DNA from: Acinetobacter brisouii CIP 110357
GTDB taxonomy: Bacteria; Pseudomonadota; Gammaproteobacteria; Pseudomonadales; Moraxellaceae
Direction: 5' to 3'
Length of the DNA stretch: 64,000 nt
Assembly (NCBI RefSeq): GCF_000488275.1
Contig: NZ_KI530763.1
Coordinates: 310,001 to 374,000 of the forward strand
Every line of letters begins with the position of its first letter. Positions within the stretch are counted from its first letter, which is position 1. The notes beneath the pieces were generated by a model. It made no database searches. It had not been told where the DNA came from and worked only from the letters and a program-made list of their open reading frames with translations. This document shows positions 8,788 through 18,332 of this stretch, in pieces. Both the position numbers and the translations under genes were made by a program.

Positions 8788-9495
8788 ATGGCAAAATTCT
8801 TAAATACCAGTGCAACCAATTTCTTCCTTGAAGAACTGATTAAAAATGCCAAAGAGCGTTTAATTCTGATTAGCCCTTATTTACGTTTGAATGATCGTAT
8901 TAAAGAATTATTGGAAGATAAAAACCGTCTTAAAATTGATATTCGCATTGTCTACGGCAAAAGTGATTTACATCCTGACGAGATTAAATGGATGCAGCGC
9001 CTCGACTATATTCGGGTCAGCTTCTGCAAAAATCTGCATGCAAAATGCTATATGAATGAGAATACCTGCATTATTAGCAGCTTGAATTTATATGAGTTTA
9101 GTCAAATTAATAATAATGAGATGGGGATTCTGATTGAAAAACAACATGATGAGTCTGTGTTTCAAGATGCTTATGAAGAAGCACAACGGATTATTCGGAT
9201 CAGCGAAGAAGTCCGCATTTCACTGGATGAAGTTCGTAATCAAACTCAAGAAGCAGAAGTCACGAATCAAGACAATGATGATGCACAGCAGAAACTAACG
9301 TCATCCAAACTGGCTGCCAAATACAAGTTAAAAACCCAAGATTTGCTGGATCGCTTTGTAGATAAAGGCTTCCTGATTTTAAATGATCGTGGCAAGCATC
9401 AACTGACTGAACAGGGAAAATCTGTAGGCGGTGAATTCAAAACAAACCAGTACGGTGGCTATTTCCTTTGGCATACCGATATGCCAATTGAATAA
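8788..9495 (+). CDS. Phospholipase-D-like domain protein
   Basis: 235 residues, cytoplasmic. The first 130 residues carry one HKD-type motif (LHAKCYMNENTCIISSLNLYEFS region, His-x-Lys at about residues 86-88), in the form seen in single-motif PLD-like proteins that act as dimers. A charged linker (roughly 150-170) joins a C-terminal domain that looks like a small winged helix (KLTSSKLAAKYKLKTQDLLDRFVDKGFL). That pairing suggests a nucleic-acid enzyme rather than a lipase, but no substrate can be claimed. It stands alone, with a weak ribosome site. Confidence 0.65.
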   Translation: MAKFLNTSATNFFLEELIKNAKERLILISPYLRLNDRIKELLEDKNRLKIDIRIVYGKSDLHPDEIKWMQRLDYIRVSFCKNLHAKCYMNENTCIISSLNLYEFSQINNNEMGILIEKQHDESVFQDAYEEAQRIIRISEEVRISLDEVRNQTQEAEVTNQDNDDAQQKLTSSKLAAKYKLKTQDLLDRFVDKGFLILNDRGKHQLTEQGKSVGGEFKTNQYGGYFLWHTDMPIE

Positions 9496-9603
9496 CATGT
9501 TTCTACATTTTCCCTACTTAGTCTTTGCAAAAGCATAAAACTTCTGCAAGCTCGATTGGCTATAGTAGAAAACCTGTTTAGTGTGCCAACTTTTGTCCAT
9601 ACC

Positions 9604-9843
9604 ATGATGAAAAAATTGATTTTACTGAGCCTTGCTACCACAACGGCATTTTTAGCAGCCTGTAGCAGCAACCCTTCGGAAAAACAACTGGCGATGGCAA
9701 ACCCTGCCAGTAAGTACTGCCTAGAACAAGGCGGTAAACTGCGCCATCTGAAAGATGCCTTTGGCAATGAATCGTCCAACTGCAAATTACCCAATGGACA
9801 AGAGCAAGACGAATGGGATTTGTACCGACAAACCCATTCATAA
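9604..9843 (+). CDS. DUF333-type small lipoprotein
   Basis: 79 residues. Signal peptide with lipobox LAAC (Cys20), followed by the DUF333 core: NPASKYCLEQGGKL, a short loop, then NCKLPNGQEQDEWDLYR. Proteins of this kind are exported lipid-anchored proteins of unknown role; some are linked to hemolysin-inhibition or stress phenotypes. The ATG at 9604 starts the signal peptide; upstream in-frame starts lie in a non-coding stretch. It ends at a bidirectional terminator shared with parE. Confidence 0.75.
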   Translation: MMKKLILLSLATTTAFLAACSSNPSEKQLAMANPASKYCLEQGGKLRHLKDAFGNESSNCKLPNGQEQDEWDLYRQTHS

Positions 9844-9870
9844 AAAAAGAGGGCAACTGCCCTCTTTTTT
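9843..9870. terminator. Bidirectional terminator between the DUF333 lipoprotein and parE
   Basis: AGAGGGC-AACT-GCCCTCT with A and T runs of six on both sides, between converging genes. Confidence 0.88.
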
Positions 9871-9880
9871 ATTCGCTCAA

Positions 9881-11761
9881 TTAAACCACCAAATCGGCTA
9901 AATTACCTTTTTGCTCCAGCCAGTGCTTTCGATCTGCAGAGCGTTTTTTGGCAAGCAACTTGTCCAGCAAACTTGCCGTGAACTGCACATCATCCAGATC
10001 TAACTGCACCAGACGGCGTGTATTGGGATCCATCGTGGTTTCACGCAGCTGACCCGCATTCATTTCCCCCAAACCTTTAAAGCGGGTAATTTGCGGATTT
10101 TTAGTTTTGATCTTGGCTAAAATACTTTCCAGTTCGTCTTCATCCAGTGCATAAAATACGTCTTTGCCTGCATCGACACGGAACAAGGGCGGCATCGCCA
10201 CAAACAAATGTCCTTCTTCCACCAACGCAGGAAAATGCTTCACAAACAAGGCACACAACAACGTCGCAATATGTAAACCATCCGAGTCAGCATCGGCAAG
10301 AATACAGATTTTGCCATAGCGCAGTTCCGACAAATCATCACTGCCAGGGTCAACCCCAATGGCAATCGCGATATCATGCACTTCTTGCGAAGCCAAAACT
10401 TCATCGGAAGAGACTTCCCATGTATTCAGGATTTTCCCGCGAATCGGCATAATCGCCTGAAAATTCTTGTCACGAGCTTGCTTGGCACTACCGCCTGCTG
10501 AGTCGCCTTCGACAATAAACAATTCACTTTCTTCACGCGTCTGCCCAACGCAGTCTGCCAGTTTTCCAGGCAACGCTGGCCCTGCTACGATGCGTTTACG
10601 CTCGACTTTTTTGGCTGCTTTTAGACGTCGACCGGCTTTGGCGATTGCCATTTCCGCTAGTTGGGTCGCGGTTTCGGCATTTTGGTTAAACCACAATGCA
10701 AACGCATCTTTGGCAATATTTTGGACAATACCTGAAGCTTCACGGCTCGACAGACGTTCTTTGGTTTGCCCTGAAAATTGTGGTTCTTGCAGCTTGAGTG
10801 ACAAAATATAGTTCACCCCGTCCCAGACATCTTCTGCTGAAAGTTTCATGTTACGTGGCAACAAATTGCGCAGTTCACAAAACTCGCGCAGCGCATCGGT
10901 CACGCCTGCACGCAAACCATTTACATGCGTACCGCCTTGCGCAGTCGGAATCAGGTTGACATAGCTTTCCTGAATCTGCTCGCCACCTTCGACATTCCAG
11001 CACACGGCAAACTCACAACTGGCACGCTCAGCATCACCACGTGATACAAAGGCAGGTTGCGGCAAAATCTCACGATCTTGCAGCTCATCCATCAAATAGT
11101 CGACCAGACCATTTTCAAACTGCCATTCGATTTTTTCGTTATTGATCTTGTCGATATAGCAAATTTTTAAGCCTGCTGCCAAAACGGCTTTGGCTTTCAG
11201 GTTATGTTTTAAGGCTTTTAAAGCAAATTTTGGATTGTCAAAATATTTACTGTCTGGCCAGAAACGTACCAGTGTACCTGTAGCACGTTTCGGGGCTTTA
11301 CCTTCAAGCACTTCAAGCGGCGCAACAGGCTCGCCATGCTCAAATGCCATTTGGTATAAGTTACCCTGACGCTGTACTTCAACCTCAACACGATTCGACA
11401 GCGCATTGACCACCGAAATGCCAACCCCGTGCAATCCTCCAGAAAACTGATAGTTGTCAGTACTGAATTTGCCACCTGCATGCAGTTTGGTCAAAATAAT
11501 TTCAATACCGCTTTGTCCGTATTCAGGGTGAATATCGACAGGCATCCCGCGCCCATTGTCCTGAACGGATAAAGAGCCATCCTCATAGACCGTGACACTA
11601 ATCTGGTTAGCATGCCCTGCCAAAGCCTCGTCCACCGCATTGTCGATTACTTCTTGCGCAAGATGGTTTGGACGCGTGGTATCGGTATACATTCCCGGAC
11701 GGCGACGTACAGGATCTAGACCAGATAAAACTTCAAGGGATTGAGCCGTATATTGTGACAC
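9881..11761 (-). CDS. parE: DNA topoisomerase IV subunit B
   Basis: 626 residues, full length. GHKL ATPase motifs near the start (EVIDNAVDEALAGHAN; QDNGRGMPVDIHPEYG; GGLHGVGISVVNAL), transducer, then TOPRIM EGDSAGGSAKQARD and DADSDGLHIATLL, and the C-terminal RFKGLGEMNAGQLRETTMDP. With ParC it decatenates daughter chromosomes. It starts at GTG four bases after the stop of the YqiA-like gene, so the two are one operon. The parC gene is not in the window. Confidence 0.97.
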   Translation of the reverse strand: MSQYTAQSLEVLSGLDPVRRRPGMYTDTTRPNHLAQEVIDNAVDEALAGHANQISVTVYEDGSLSVQDNGRGMPVDIHPEYGQSGIEIILTKLHAGGKFSTDNYQFSGGLHGVGISVVNALSNRVEVEVQRQGNLYQMAFEHGEPVAPLEVLEGKAPKRATGTLVRFWPDSKYFDNPKFALKALKHNLKAKAVLAAGLKICYIDKINNEKIEWQFENGLVDYLMDELQDREILPQPAFVSRGDAERASCEFAVCWNVEGGEQIQESYVNLIPTAQGGTHVNGLRAGVTDALREFCELRNLLPRNMKLSAEDVWDGVNYILSLKLQEPQFSGQTKERLSSREASGIVQNIAKDAFALWFNQNAETATQLAEMAIAKAGRRLKAAKKVERKRIVAGPALPGKLADCVGQTREESELFIVEGDSAGGSAKQARDKNFQAIMPIRGKILNTWEVSSDEVLASQEVHDIAIAIGVDPGSDDLSELRYGKICILADADSDGLHIATLLCALFVKHFPALVEEGHLFVAMPPLFRVDAGKDVFYALDEDELESILAKIKTKNPQITRFKGLGEMNAGQLRETTMDPNTRRLVQLDLDDVQFTASLLDKLLAKKRSADRKHWLEQKGNLADLVV

Positions 11762-11765
11762 GTGA

Positions 11766-12362
11766 TTATTTTTCCTTTGTAATCGATAAGGCTAAAAAGG
11801 TCAGTAGCATGGGAATTTTATCAGCAAAATTTTCCATGGCATGATTTCCCCCCATTTCGGTCATGATCATGCTGGGGGTTTGCGCCTGATTATAATAGCG
11901 TTGTGCTTCCCGATAATCCAAGACTTCATCACCTTGTTGCAATAACACCAACAATTTGCTGGCATCTTGAACAATAGGCACATCCATCGCTGCCAGTTGC
12001 TGCAACTGAGACTGATCCAGTGTCCAGTCAGGTGTGACCTGTAGCGGAATCTGCCCATGACCAAACAACCGCATAAACAAGGCATAAGGATGTACCGCAG
12101 GATTGATCAGCACCGCAGGGCAAGCATACTGCAATGCCAGATGAGTTGCGTAAAATCCGCCCAGACTGCTCCCCACCAGCACGACATTTTCAAGCGCCTG
12201 AATATAACCTGCAACCTGTGCCAGCGCTTCCAGTGGCGGCATGTTCAGATCAGGCAAGTGTACACTATAGCTTGGGCAATGGGCTTCACAGTATCGTTTC
12301 AGTTGCTGCCCTTTCACCGAATAAGCATTACTACGAAAGCCATGTAAATAAATAATATTCAT
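11766..12362 (-). CDS. yqiA: YqiA-family esterase (alpha/beta hydrolase)
   Basis: 198 residues. N-terminal MNIIYLHGFRSNAYSVKGQQL and the nucleophile elbow GSSLGGFYATHLA (Ser near 67), with the closing His in GGNHAMENF near 180. YqiA proteins are small esterases encoded next to parE in many gammaproteobacteria, as here, where the genes are four bases apart. The physiological substrate is unknown. The ATG at 12362 is preferred to a GTG three codons upstream because the protein then starts at the first strand. Confidence 0.85.
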   Translation of the reverse strand: MNIIYLHGFRSNAYSVKGQQLKRYCEAHCPSYSVHLPDLNMPPLEALAQVAGYIQALENVVLVGSSLGGFYATHLALQYACPAVLINPAVHPYALFMRLFGHGQIPLQVTPDWTLDQSQLQQLAAMDVPIVQDASKLLVLLQQGDEVLDYREAQRYYNQAQTPSMIMTEMGGNHAMENFADKIPMLLTFLALSITKEK

Positions 12363-12561
12363 ACAAATCACTCATCAATTTTGTATTAAATCTACGTCAT
12401 TCAATGCATGACTCCCCTATGATGATTTAAACTAGTCTTGTCAGACAAAAGTATGCTCAGCCTGCGTAAAAATTGCGTATGTTAAGCAAAGCAAAACCAT
12501 AAATTATTGCCGTAGTACCAGACAATACTTGGTTAGCACAGTTATAGAGAGATCAAAGACT

Positions 12562-13908
12562 ATGCCAAGTTTAACGCCACTACACGAAACTTATTGTCGT
12601 TGGGACGATACACCACCAAGTCAAGCGGACTTGCTGGAGGGTTTTGCGCAATTTCTGACTACACCGAAACAAAACCTGTACGGTTTAATGCATAACATTC
12701 AGACGGAACTGTTGTCGAGTGCTTTAGGCTTAAGTGAAGAACATGTTCAACGCCTGCAACGGATGTGTCTGATCAATCGATTTAACCATACTGTTTACGA
12801 AGTCATGAGACAGTCTGGTAGTCGTATTATTGCACCTAGTCTACGGAAAATTCTGGAACATAATCCACAACTCCGTCAAAAATCTCTCAGCCCGATTGCT
12901 CAGGAAGCTATCAGCATACTCAACGGTATTGCTGGAGATTATTTCTTGCTCCAGCAAAACCCACTGGCACTACCTATGGTGCTGTATGATCACTATGGTG
13001 CAATACAACGCGGCGATGTGGGGGGACGGGTAGTAATTTTTGTCCATGGCTTATGCACAAGTCACCTCTATTGGTCAAATCATCGTTATGAAGGCATTGG
13101 CGAACGCTTACTGGCACAGCGTGATTACAATACCATGCTGTATCTTAACTATAATACTGGGCGGCGAATTTCTGCCAATGGTCGAAGCTTATCCAATTTG
13201 CTTGAAGATTTGATTGAGCGCAATCCACGTATTCAATCAATTGATTTAATAGGGCATAGCATGGGTGGCTTGGTCTGCCGTAGCGCGCTATTTTATGGCA
13301 AGCAAGATCAAAAACACTGGTTTCACCGTACCCAAAATCTGGTGTGTATTGGCTCGCCACATCATGGCGCGGCACTGGAACGCTTTGGCTTTCGTTTACA
13401 GGAAAGTCTGGGGCGTTTTCCTCTGGTTAAAATTGCCCGTCATGTGGTCAATCTGCGCAGCAATGGCATTTTAGATTTGCGCTATGGCAGCGTGCGGGAT
13501 GACGACTGGGAACACATGTCTGCCCGTATCGGCTCCATGAATGATAGCCGCAAACCAGCACCACTCCCCTCACATATCAATACCTTTTTTATTGCAGGTA
13601 CAATGGAGTTTAAGAAAATAAAAACCAAAACCATGGCTGTGATTGGTGACTATCTGGTCAGTGTCAAAAGCGCACTGGGCGAACACCCAAATCCGCGCTT
13701 TAACTTAAATTTACCCGATTCGCACAAGGCTGTATTTTATGGCTTAAACCATTTTAATATTCAGTATCATCCGAGTGTCGCCGAACAGATTACCCGTTGG
13801 TTATATCCAAACCCTGAATTGCCAGAACAAAACTTCTTGCATCGCCATGTGGTGGATTTGGGAATCTATGAACTCGACACCTTACTTGAAATGCAAAGTG
13901 AAGATTAG
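12562..13908 (+). CDS. Alpha/beta-hydrolase, putative esterase/lipase
   Basis: 448 residues. The catalytic domain lies in the centre and C-terminal half: strand VVIFVHGLCTSHLYW with the oxyanion HG, then the nucleophile elbow DLIGHSMGGLVCRSA. A lipase-like GSPHHGAALER follows, and a His near LNHFNIQYHP is a candidate for the triad. The first 170 residues are a helical extension without a signal peptide. Similar proteins are annotated as esterase/lipase or PGAP1-like. The ATG at 12562 follows GAGAGATCAAAG; an upstream start at 12529 is less likely. It converges with the EamA gene, overlapping by four bases. Confidence 0.72.
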   Translation: MPSLTPLHETYCRWDDTPPSQADLLEGFAQFLTTPKQNLYGLMHNIQTELLSSALGLSEEHVQRLQRMCLINRFNHTVYEVMRQSGSRIIAPSLRKILEHNPQLRQKSLSPIAQEAISILNGIAGDYFLLQQNPLALPMVLYDHYGAIQRGDVGGRVVIFVHGLCTSHLYWSNHRYEGIGERLLAQRDYNTMLYLNYNTGRRISANGRSLSNLLEDLIERNPRIQSIDLIGHSMGGLVCRSALFYGKQDQKHWFHRTQNLVCIGSPHHGAALERFGFRLQESLGRFPLVKIARHVVNLRSNGILDLRYGSVRDDDWEHMSARIGSMNDSRKPAPLPSHINTFFIAGTMEFKKIKTKTMAVIGDYLVSVKSALGEHPNPRFNLNLPDSHKAVFYGLNHFNIQYHPSVAEQITRWLYPNPELPEQNFLHRHVVDLGIYELDTLLEMQSED

Positions 13909-14813
13909 ACGGAACGCAAATGACTTGGCGCATTTTTCTTTTGCGCCAGCGCAATCCCGCACAAAATCATGATGCCGCCCAACGTGTGATAGATTGTCCA
14001 CTGTTCATGCAACCAGATCAACGCGATAATCGCAGTAAATACAGGCATCAGATTCATAAAAATACTGGTACGATTTGGCCCTAAATGCTGCACGGCCAGC
14101 ATCCATAAAATTGGCGCGCATAGTGATGGGAAAATTCCTGCATACAGCACGCTCAAAGCATTTTGACTGTTCAAGGCATCCAATCCCAAATAAATAATAA
14201 ACGGCAGATGAAACAGCAAAGCAAAGGCAATCTGGATATACACACTGACCATGAGTGGCAGATTTAAACGCCATTTCTTTAAGAATACGCCATAAAATGC
14301 ATAGAAAAATACGGCAACCACCATCAGCGCATCGCCAAAATGATGCCCCATCGCCAGCAAGGCGGCAAAATTGCCTTGCCCAATCACATATAACAACCCC
14401 AAAAAAGACAAGACACTGCCAATCAAGGCAAAGCGGTTGGGCGTATCTCGAAGCAGCAACATCGACACAAAAATAGTGAACACGGGAATAAAGGCATTAA
14501 TAATGCCCATGTTGGTCGCCGAGGTGTAATGCGATGCGGTATAGGCGATGCCCTGATACAACACCATGCCAAATGCCCCCAAAACCGCCAGTTGAGCAAT
14601 ATGCTGACGGATCTGTTGGCGTGCCTGCCACACCCGATGCAGCATAAATGGTGTCAGCAATACAAAAGCAATCAGCCAGCGGTAAAAACTAATACTGACA
14701 GGTGAAATGAAGTCAGAAACATAACGGGTCACGACAATATTCAATGACCAGATCAGTACGGCCAATAAAGGCAAAGCCAATGCCCACCACGGTGTTTTCT
14801 GATGCTGTTGCAT
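13905..14813 (-). CDS. EamA/DMT-family transporter
   Basis: 302 residues with about ten transmembrane helices in two EamA repeats, from WWALALPLLAVLIWSLNIVV to LGGIMILCGIALAQKK. The first repeat shows SFYRWLIAFVLLTPFML and the second SLCAPILWMLAVQHLGPNRTS, both typical of drug/metabolite exporters. The ATG at 14813 sits behind AAGAGA; upstream starts add a hydrophilic, unlikely leader. It lies 102 bases downstream of the TetR gene on the same strand, so it may share its transcript. Substrate unknown. Confidence 0.8.
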   Translation of the reverse strand: MQQHQKTPWWALALPLLAVLIWSLNIVVTRYVSDFISPVSISFYRWLIAFVLLTPFMLHRVWQARQQIRQHIAQLAVLGAFGMVLYQGIAYTASHYTSATNMGIINAFIPVFTIFVSMLLLRDTPNRFALIGSVLSFLGLLYVIGQGNFAALLAMGHHFGDALMVVAVFFYAFYGVFLKKWRLNLPLMVSVYIQIAFALLFHLPFIIYLGLDALNSQNALSVLYAGIFPSLCAPILWMLAVQHLGPNRTSIFMNLMPVFTAIIALIWLHEQWTIYHTLGGIMILCGIALAQKKNAPSHLRSV

Positions 14814-14915
14814 AGCATTCTCTTGATCATGGATTAAAGGAATATTCTGACTATCGGCGGATTGAATTGAAATCCTGAAAATCCGACATGAATATGGTAA
14901 AGACGACACCTGAAC

Positions 14916-15563
14916 CTAAAACAAATCCCAAACCCGCATGGCATGTTCAATCACTTTATGCAGTTGTTCCTGTGTTGCACCATCACGTGCTTGTAAGGTT
15001 AACCCCTGAATCACCGTAGTATAAAAATCAGTCATTTCTTCAATCGGTGTAGTTGGTGCCAAATCGCCATCAACTATGCCCTGCTGCAAACGCTGCAACA
15101 GTTTTTGTTTCTCTTTTAAGCGTTTTTCCAGAACTTTTTGCTGTACATCATGCGTCTGTTCGGAGCAGTTGACTGCGGCAACAATCAGCATACAGCCCGC
15201 AGGCTTATTGGGCTGGAGTAAGCGTTGAATATGGTTATACAGATAAATTTCAAATGCGACTTTTGCTGTTTTTGCCTGCTCAAAAATCGGAATAATCGGG
15301 CAGGCTTCATGCTCCAGATAATAGTCAATACAGCGATAAAACAATGAAGCTTTATCCCCAAAACAGCTATACAAACTTGGTGCGGTAATTTGTAAAGCGT
15401 GGGTTAAATCATTGATTGATGTCGCTTCATAGCCATGTTCCCAAAACAATAGCATGGCTTTTTCCAGCGCCTGCTGCTCATCAAAACACTTTGGTCGCCC
15501 ACGTTTCTTTTTGATCTGTACGTCGGTGTGCTGTACCGCCAAATCTGTTGTGGTTTTTGTCAT
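14916..15563 (-). CDS. TetR/AcrR-family transcriptional regulator
   Basis: 215 residues. N-terminal helix-turn-helix: KKKRGRPKCFDEQQALEKAM, then YEATSINDLTHALQITAPSLYSCFGDKASLFYRC. The C-terminal ligand-binding half has a Cys pair (GCMLIVAAVNCSE) like the YcdC/TetR_C branch annotated for small-molecule sensing. It is divergent from an MFS exporter with a palindrome between them, the usual arrangement for a repressor of an efflux gene. The start is uncertain among ATGs at 15563, 15578 and 15626. Confidence 0.82.
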   Translation of the reverse strand: MTKTTTDLAVQHTDVQIKKKRGRPKCFDEQQALEKAMLLFWEHGYEATSINDLTHALQITAPSLYSCFGDKASLFYRCIDYYLEHEACPIIPIFEQAKTAKVAFEIYLYNHIQRLLQPNKPAGCMLIVAAVNCSEQTHDVQQKVLEKRLKEKQKLLQRLQQGIVDGDLAPTTPIEEMTDFYTTVIQGLTLQARDGATQEQLHKVIEHAMRVWDLF

Positions 15564-15639
15564 ACAGTGAACAACCATTTTTATAGCAATCGCTAATAAA
15601 TTAATTGACGATTGGATTTTATTCAACTATTTTATTTTA

Positions 15640-15651
15640 TAGTGATCACTA
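15640..15651. promoter_or_regulatory. Palindromic operator candidate between tetR-like and MFS genes
   Basis: TAGTGATCACTA is a perfect 12-bp palindrome midway between the divergent regulator and exporter starts (36 bases before the MFS ATG). This is the place and symmetry expected for a TetR-dimer site. Confidence 0.5.
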
Positions 15652-15687
15652 CATAATTAATTTTTACTTTGAAAACAGGATGCCTTT

Positions 15688-16899
15688 ATGCCCACTTCCG
15701 TGGTCTCAGAACATCAATCTCCCTCAACTCAAGGCAGTTGGCTTGCCATTTTGACAGTTGCCATTGCTGCCTTTGTACTGGTCACCAGTGAATTTTTACC
15801 TGTAGGCGTACTCAATAATGTCGCCAGTGATTTACATATTTCAACGGGTACAGCGGGTTTGGTCATTACCTTGCCAGGTGTCATGGCTGCACTGGCTGCA
15901 CCGCTACTGCCTGTCTGGTTTAAACGGCTTGATCGACGTTATGTGCTCATTGTATTGACCGCGATTATGGTGATTGCCAATAGCATTACCGCATTGGCCA
16001 GCAATTTTCATATTTTACTGCTTAGCCGTCTGGTTTTAGGTATCTCAATTGGTGGGTTCTGGGCAACAGCAATTGCGCTAAGTGGCAAACTTGCACCTGC
16101 CCAACTCCCAATTGCCAAAGCTACTGCGGTGGTCATGACAGGTGTGACTTTTGCAACAGTCCTAGGCGTACCGATTGGTACATGGCTGAGTGGCTTATAT
16201 GGCTGGCGCAGCGCTTTTGCCATCAATGCGGGGATTGGTTTTTTGGTACTGATTTTACAAATGCTGTGCTTGCCAAAACTGCTACCCGAATCTGCGATTC
16301 GTTTTGCTGACTTGCCCGCTCTGCTACGTGTCAGTAAGGCACGCCGTGGAATTGTGATTATTCTATTAATCGGTCTGGCACATTTTTGTGCTTATAGCTA
16401 TCTGGCACCATTTTTTAAACACATTGCAGGTTTTAACAGCGCGACGATTGGCAGCCTGTTATTGCTATACGGCATTGCAGGGATTTTTGGCAATGCTTTT
16501 GCAGGCTATAGTGGCAACCTCAATATTCGCTATACCCTCGCCTTTGTCAGTTTGTGTTTTGCCATCGTATTTTTTAGCTTTCCTGTATTTGCCGTGCATC
16601 TGTCTGGCGCATTGGTCTTGACTGCACTCTGGGGCTTTGCTTTTGGAGCATTTCCAACGACAGCCAACATCTGGATGTTCTTGCATGCAGGCGATGCGGT
16701 AGAAAAAGGTATGCCGTTATTTGTTGGGATGTTTCAGATCATGATTGCCGTGGGTTCATTATTTGGCGGAATGGTGGTTGACCACTATAATGAAACTACG
16801 CTGATTTATAGTGTCCTGAGTTTCATTGTCTTGGCACTAATTGCCTTATTTACCCTAACCCGAGGGCTAAATAATCCTAAAATGACCTGCGAATCCTAA
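15688..16899 (+). CDS. MFS exporter, AraJ/sugar-efflux type
   Basis: 403 residues, twelve transmembrane helices. The first helix region (FVLVTSEFLPVGVLNNVA) and SRLVLGISIGGFWATAIALSGKLAP are typical of the DHA1/AraJ-YdhP group of drug or sugar efflux proteins. The second half shows the expected GLAHFCAYSYLAPFF and ALWGFAFGAFPTTANIW. It is divergent from the TetR gene and ten bases before an AraC regulator, so transport and two regulators form one locus. Substrate not predictable. Confidence 0.85.
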   Translation: MPTSVVSEHQSPSTQGSWLAILTVAIAAFVLVTSEFLPVGVLNNVASDLHISTGTAGLVITLPGVMAALAAPLLPVWFKRLDRRYVLIVLTAIMVIANSITALASNFHILLLSRLVLGISIGGFWATAIALSGKLAPAQLPIAKATAVVMTGVTFATVLGVPIGTWLSGLYGWRSAFAINAGIGFLVLILQMLCLPKLLPESAIRFADLPALLRVSKARRGIVIILLIGLAHFCAYSYLAPFFKHIAGFNSATIGSLLLLYGIAGIFGNAFAGYSGNLNIRYTLAFVSLCFAIVFFSFPVFAVHLSGALVLTALWGFAFGAFPTTANIWMFLHAGDAVEKGMPLFVGMFQIMIAVGSLFGGMVVDHYNETTLIYSVLSFIVLALIALFTLTRGLNNPKMTCES

Positions 16900-16908
16900 A
16901 ATATTGCT

Positions 16909-17673
16909 ATGAACAATGCATCAAATCTCATTCAACTCAATGACATGGTTGAAATCCATGAGTTTTTCTTCCAAGCCAATGACCAGATTTCGATGCATTG
17001 CTGTTTATGGGGTGATTTTAACTTTAGCCTCGATGGTATTTTACAACTCCAGATTGGTGATGCGCTGTATTTAGCACCCCCGAATTACGGTTTGTGGCTT
17101 CCACCACAGACCGAGCATAGCTGTATTGCAATTGACCAACAGATTACCCATTTTATTTGTATCCGCGTTCATCCCTATTTAGCCAACAAGCTCAGCCCGC
17201 AAACTCAAACTTTGGTCACTCGACCTTTCTTTCATACATTAGTAAAAGAAGCCTTACGAATTCAACATAGCCATCCACAGCAGTATCAGCATTTATTGCA
17301 AGTCATTTATGACCAGATCTGCATGGCAGACTGTTATGATCATTATCTGCCACAAACCAGTCATCCTGTATTGCAACCGATTCTGGCACAGTTAAGTGAT
17401 TCAGCACATTTTCAGCACTCTATTCAGAAAATCCTTACTGAATTTCGTATAAGTGAACGGCATCTTTTACGCTTGAGTCAGCAAGAACTTAAACTGCCAA
17501 TCTCTGAATGGCGTAACCGTGCCAAAATTGTTCATGCCATTTCTTTATTGAAACAGGGGCTTGCGATTAAACAAATTGCTTACCTTTTGGGATTTCGACA
17601 TAGCTCCAGTTTTATTACATTTTTTAAGCGTTATTTAGGTAAAACACCTGCGGAAATGCGCCTTGAACATTAG
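16909..17673 (+). CDS. AraC-family transcriptional regulator
   Basis: 254 residues. N-terminal cupin-like sensing domain (DALYLAPPNYGLWLPPQTEHSC), C-terminal double helix-turn-helix: ILTEFRISERHLLRLSQQELKLPISEWRNRAKIVHAISLL and IKQIAYLLGFRHSSSFITFFKRYLGKTPAEMR, the classic AraC/XylS ending. It follows the MFS gene by ten bases without a clear ribosome site, suggesting coupled translation. The target is probably this exporter locus or something nearby. Confidence 0.85.
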   Translation: MNNASNLIQLNDMVEIHEFFFQANDQISMHCCLWGDFNFSLDGILQLQIGDALYLAPPNYGLWLPPQTEHSCIAIDQQITHFICIRVHPYLANKLSPQTQTLVTRPFFHTLVKEALRIQHSHPQQYQHLLQVIYDQICMADCYDHYLPQTSHPVLQPILAQLSDSAHFQHSIQKILTEFRISERHLLRLSQQELKLPISEWRNRAKIVHAISLLKQGLAIKQIAYLLGFRHSSSFITFFKRYLGKTPAEMRLEH

Positions 17674-17743
17674 TCACGCAAATCTACTTGTCTTTCATAA
17701 AAAATCATTTTAAAACATAACTCTACTTTTTAAGGATATGATG

Positions 17744-18289
17744 ATGAGCCAGTCAATTTTGGATATTCCTGTAAATACCATTACAGGCGAAGAAACTACG
17801 CTTGCAACTTACCAAGGCAAGGTTCTTTTAGTGGTCAATGTCGCCTCAAAATGCGGCTTAACTCCGCAATATGAAGGTCTGGAAAAACTGTATCAGGCAA
17901 AAAAAGCTGAAGGTTTAGAAATTTTAGGTTTCCCTGCCAACAACTTCTTGGCACAAGAGCCAGGCAGCAACGAAGAAATTCAAAAATTCTGTTCCCTGAA
18001 CTACCATGTCGATTTTCCACTGTTTGCAAAAATTTCAGTTGCAGGTGAAGATAAGCATCCTTTGTATCAGGCTCTGATTTCGGCGCAGCCTGAACGTATT
18101 GGCGAAGGCCCTTGGTGGAAAGATTTGGTCGACTACGGCTTAACACCAAACCCAAAACCTGAAATTTTATGGAACTTTGAAAAATTCCTAATTGGCAAAA
18201 ATGGTGACGTTGTCGCACGTTTCGCACCAGACATTACTGCGGATGACCCGCGTATTGTCAATGCTATTGAAGCTGAACTTGCCAAATAA
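17744..18289 (+). CDS. Glutathione peroxidase-family thiol peroxidase
   Basis: 181 residues. Catalytic Cys37 in NVASKCGLTPQYEGLE, Gln71 in PANNFLAQEPGSNEEI and the tryptophan motif ILWNFEKFLIG complete the peroxidase triad. It reduces hydroperoxides, in bacteria usually with thioredoxin despite the name. It is cytoplasmic (no signal peptide). Three ATGs stand in a row at 17738, 17741 and 17744; AAGGA at 17732 best fits the last. It is monocistronic with its own terminator. Confidence 0.9.
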   Translation: MSQSILDIPVNTITGEETTLATYQGKVLLVVNVASKCGLTPQYEGLEKLYQAKKAEGLEILGFPANNFLAQEPGSNEEIQKFCSLNYHVDFPLFAKISVAGEDKHPLYQALISAQPERIGEGPWWKDLVDYGLTPNPKPEILWNFEKFLIGKNGDVVARFAPDITADDPRIVNAIEAELAK

Positions 18290-18299
18290 GCATTCAGAT

Positions 18300-18332
18300 A
18301 GAGTAAGTCCATCACGGATTTACTCTACTTTT
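18300..18332 (+). terminator. Terminator of the glutathione peroxidase gene
   Basis: AGAGTAAGTCC-ATCAC-GGATTTACTCT (11-bp stem with one G-U pair) followed by ACTTTTT. Confidence 0.65.
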
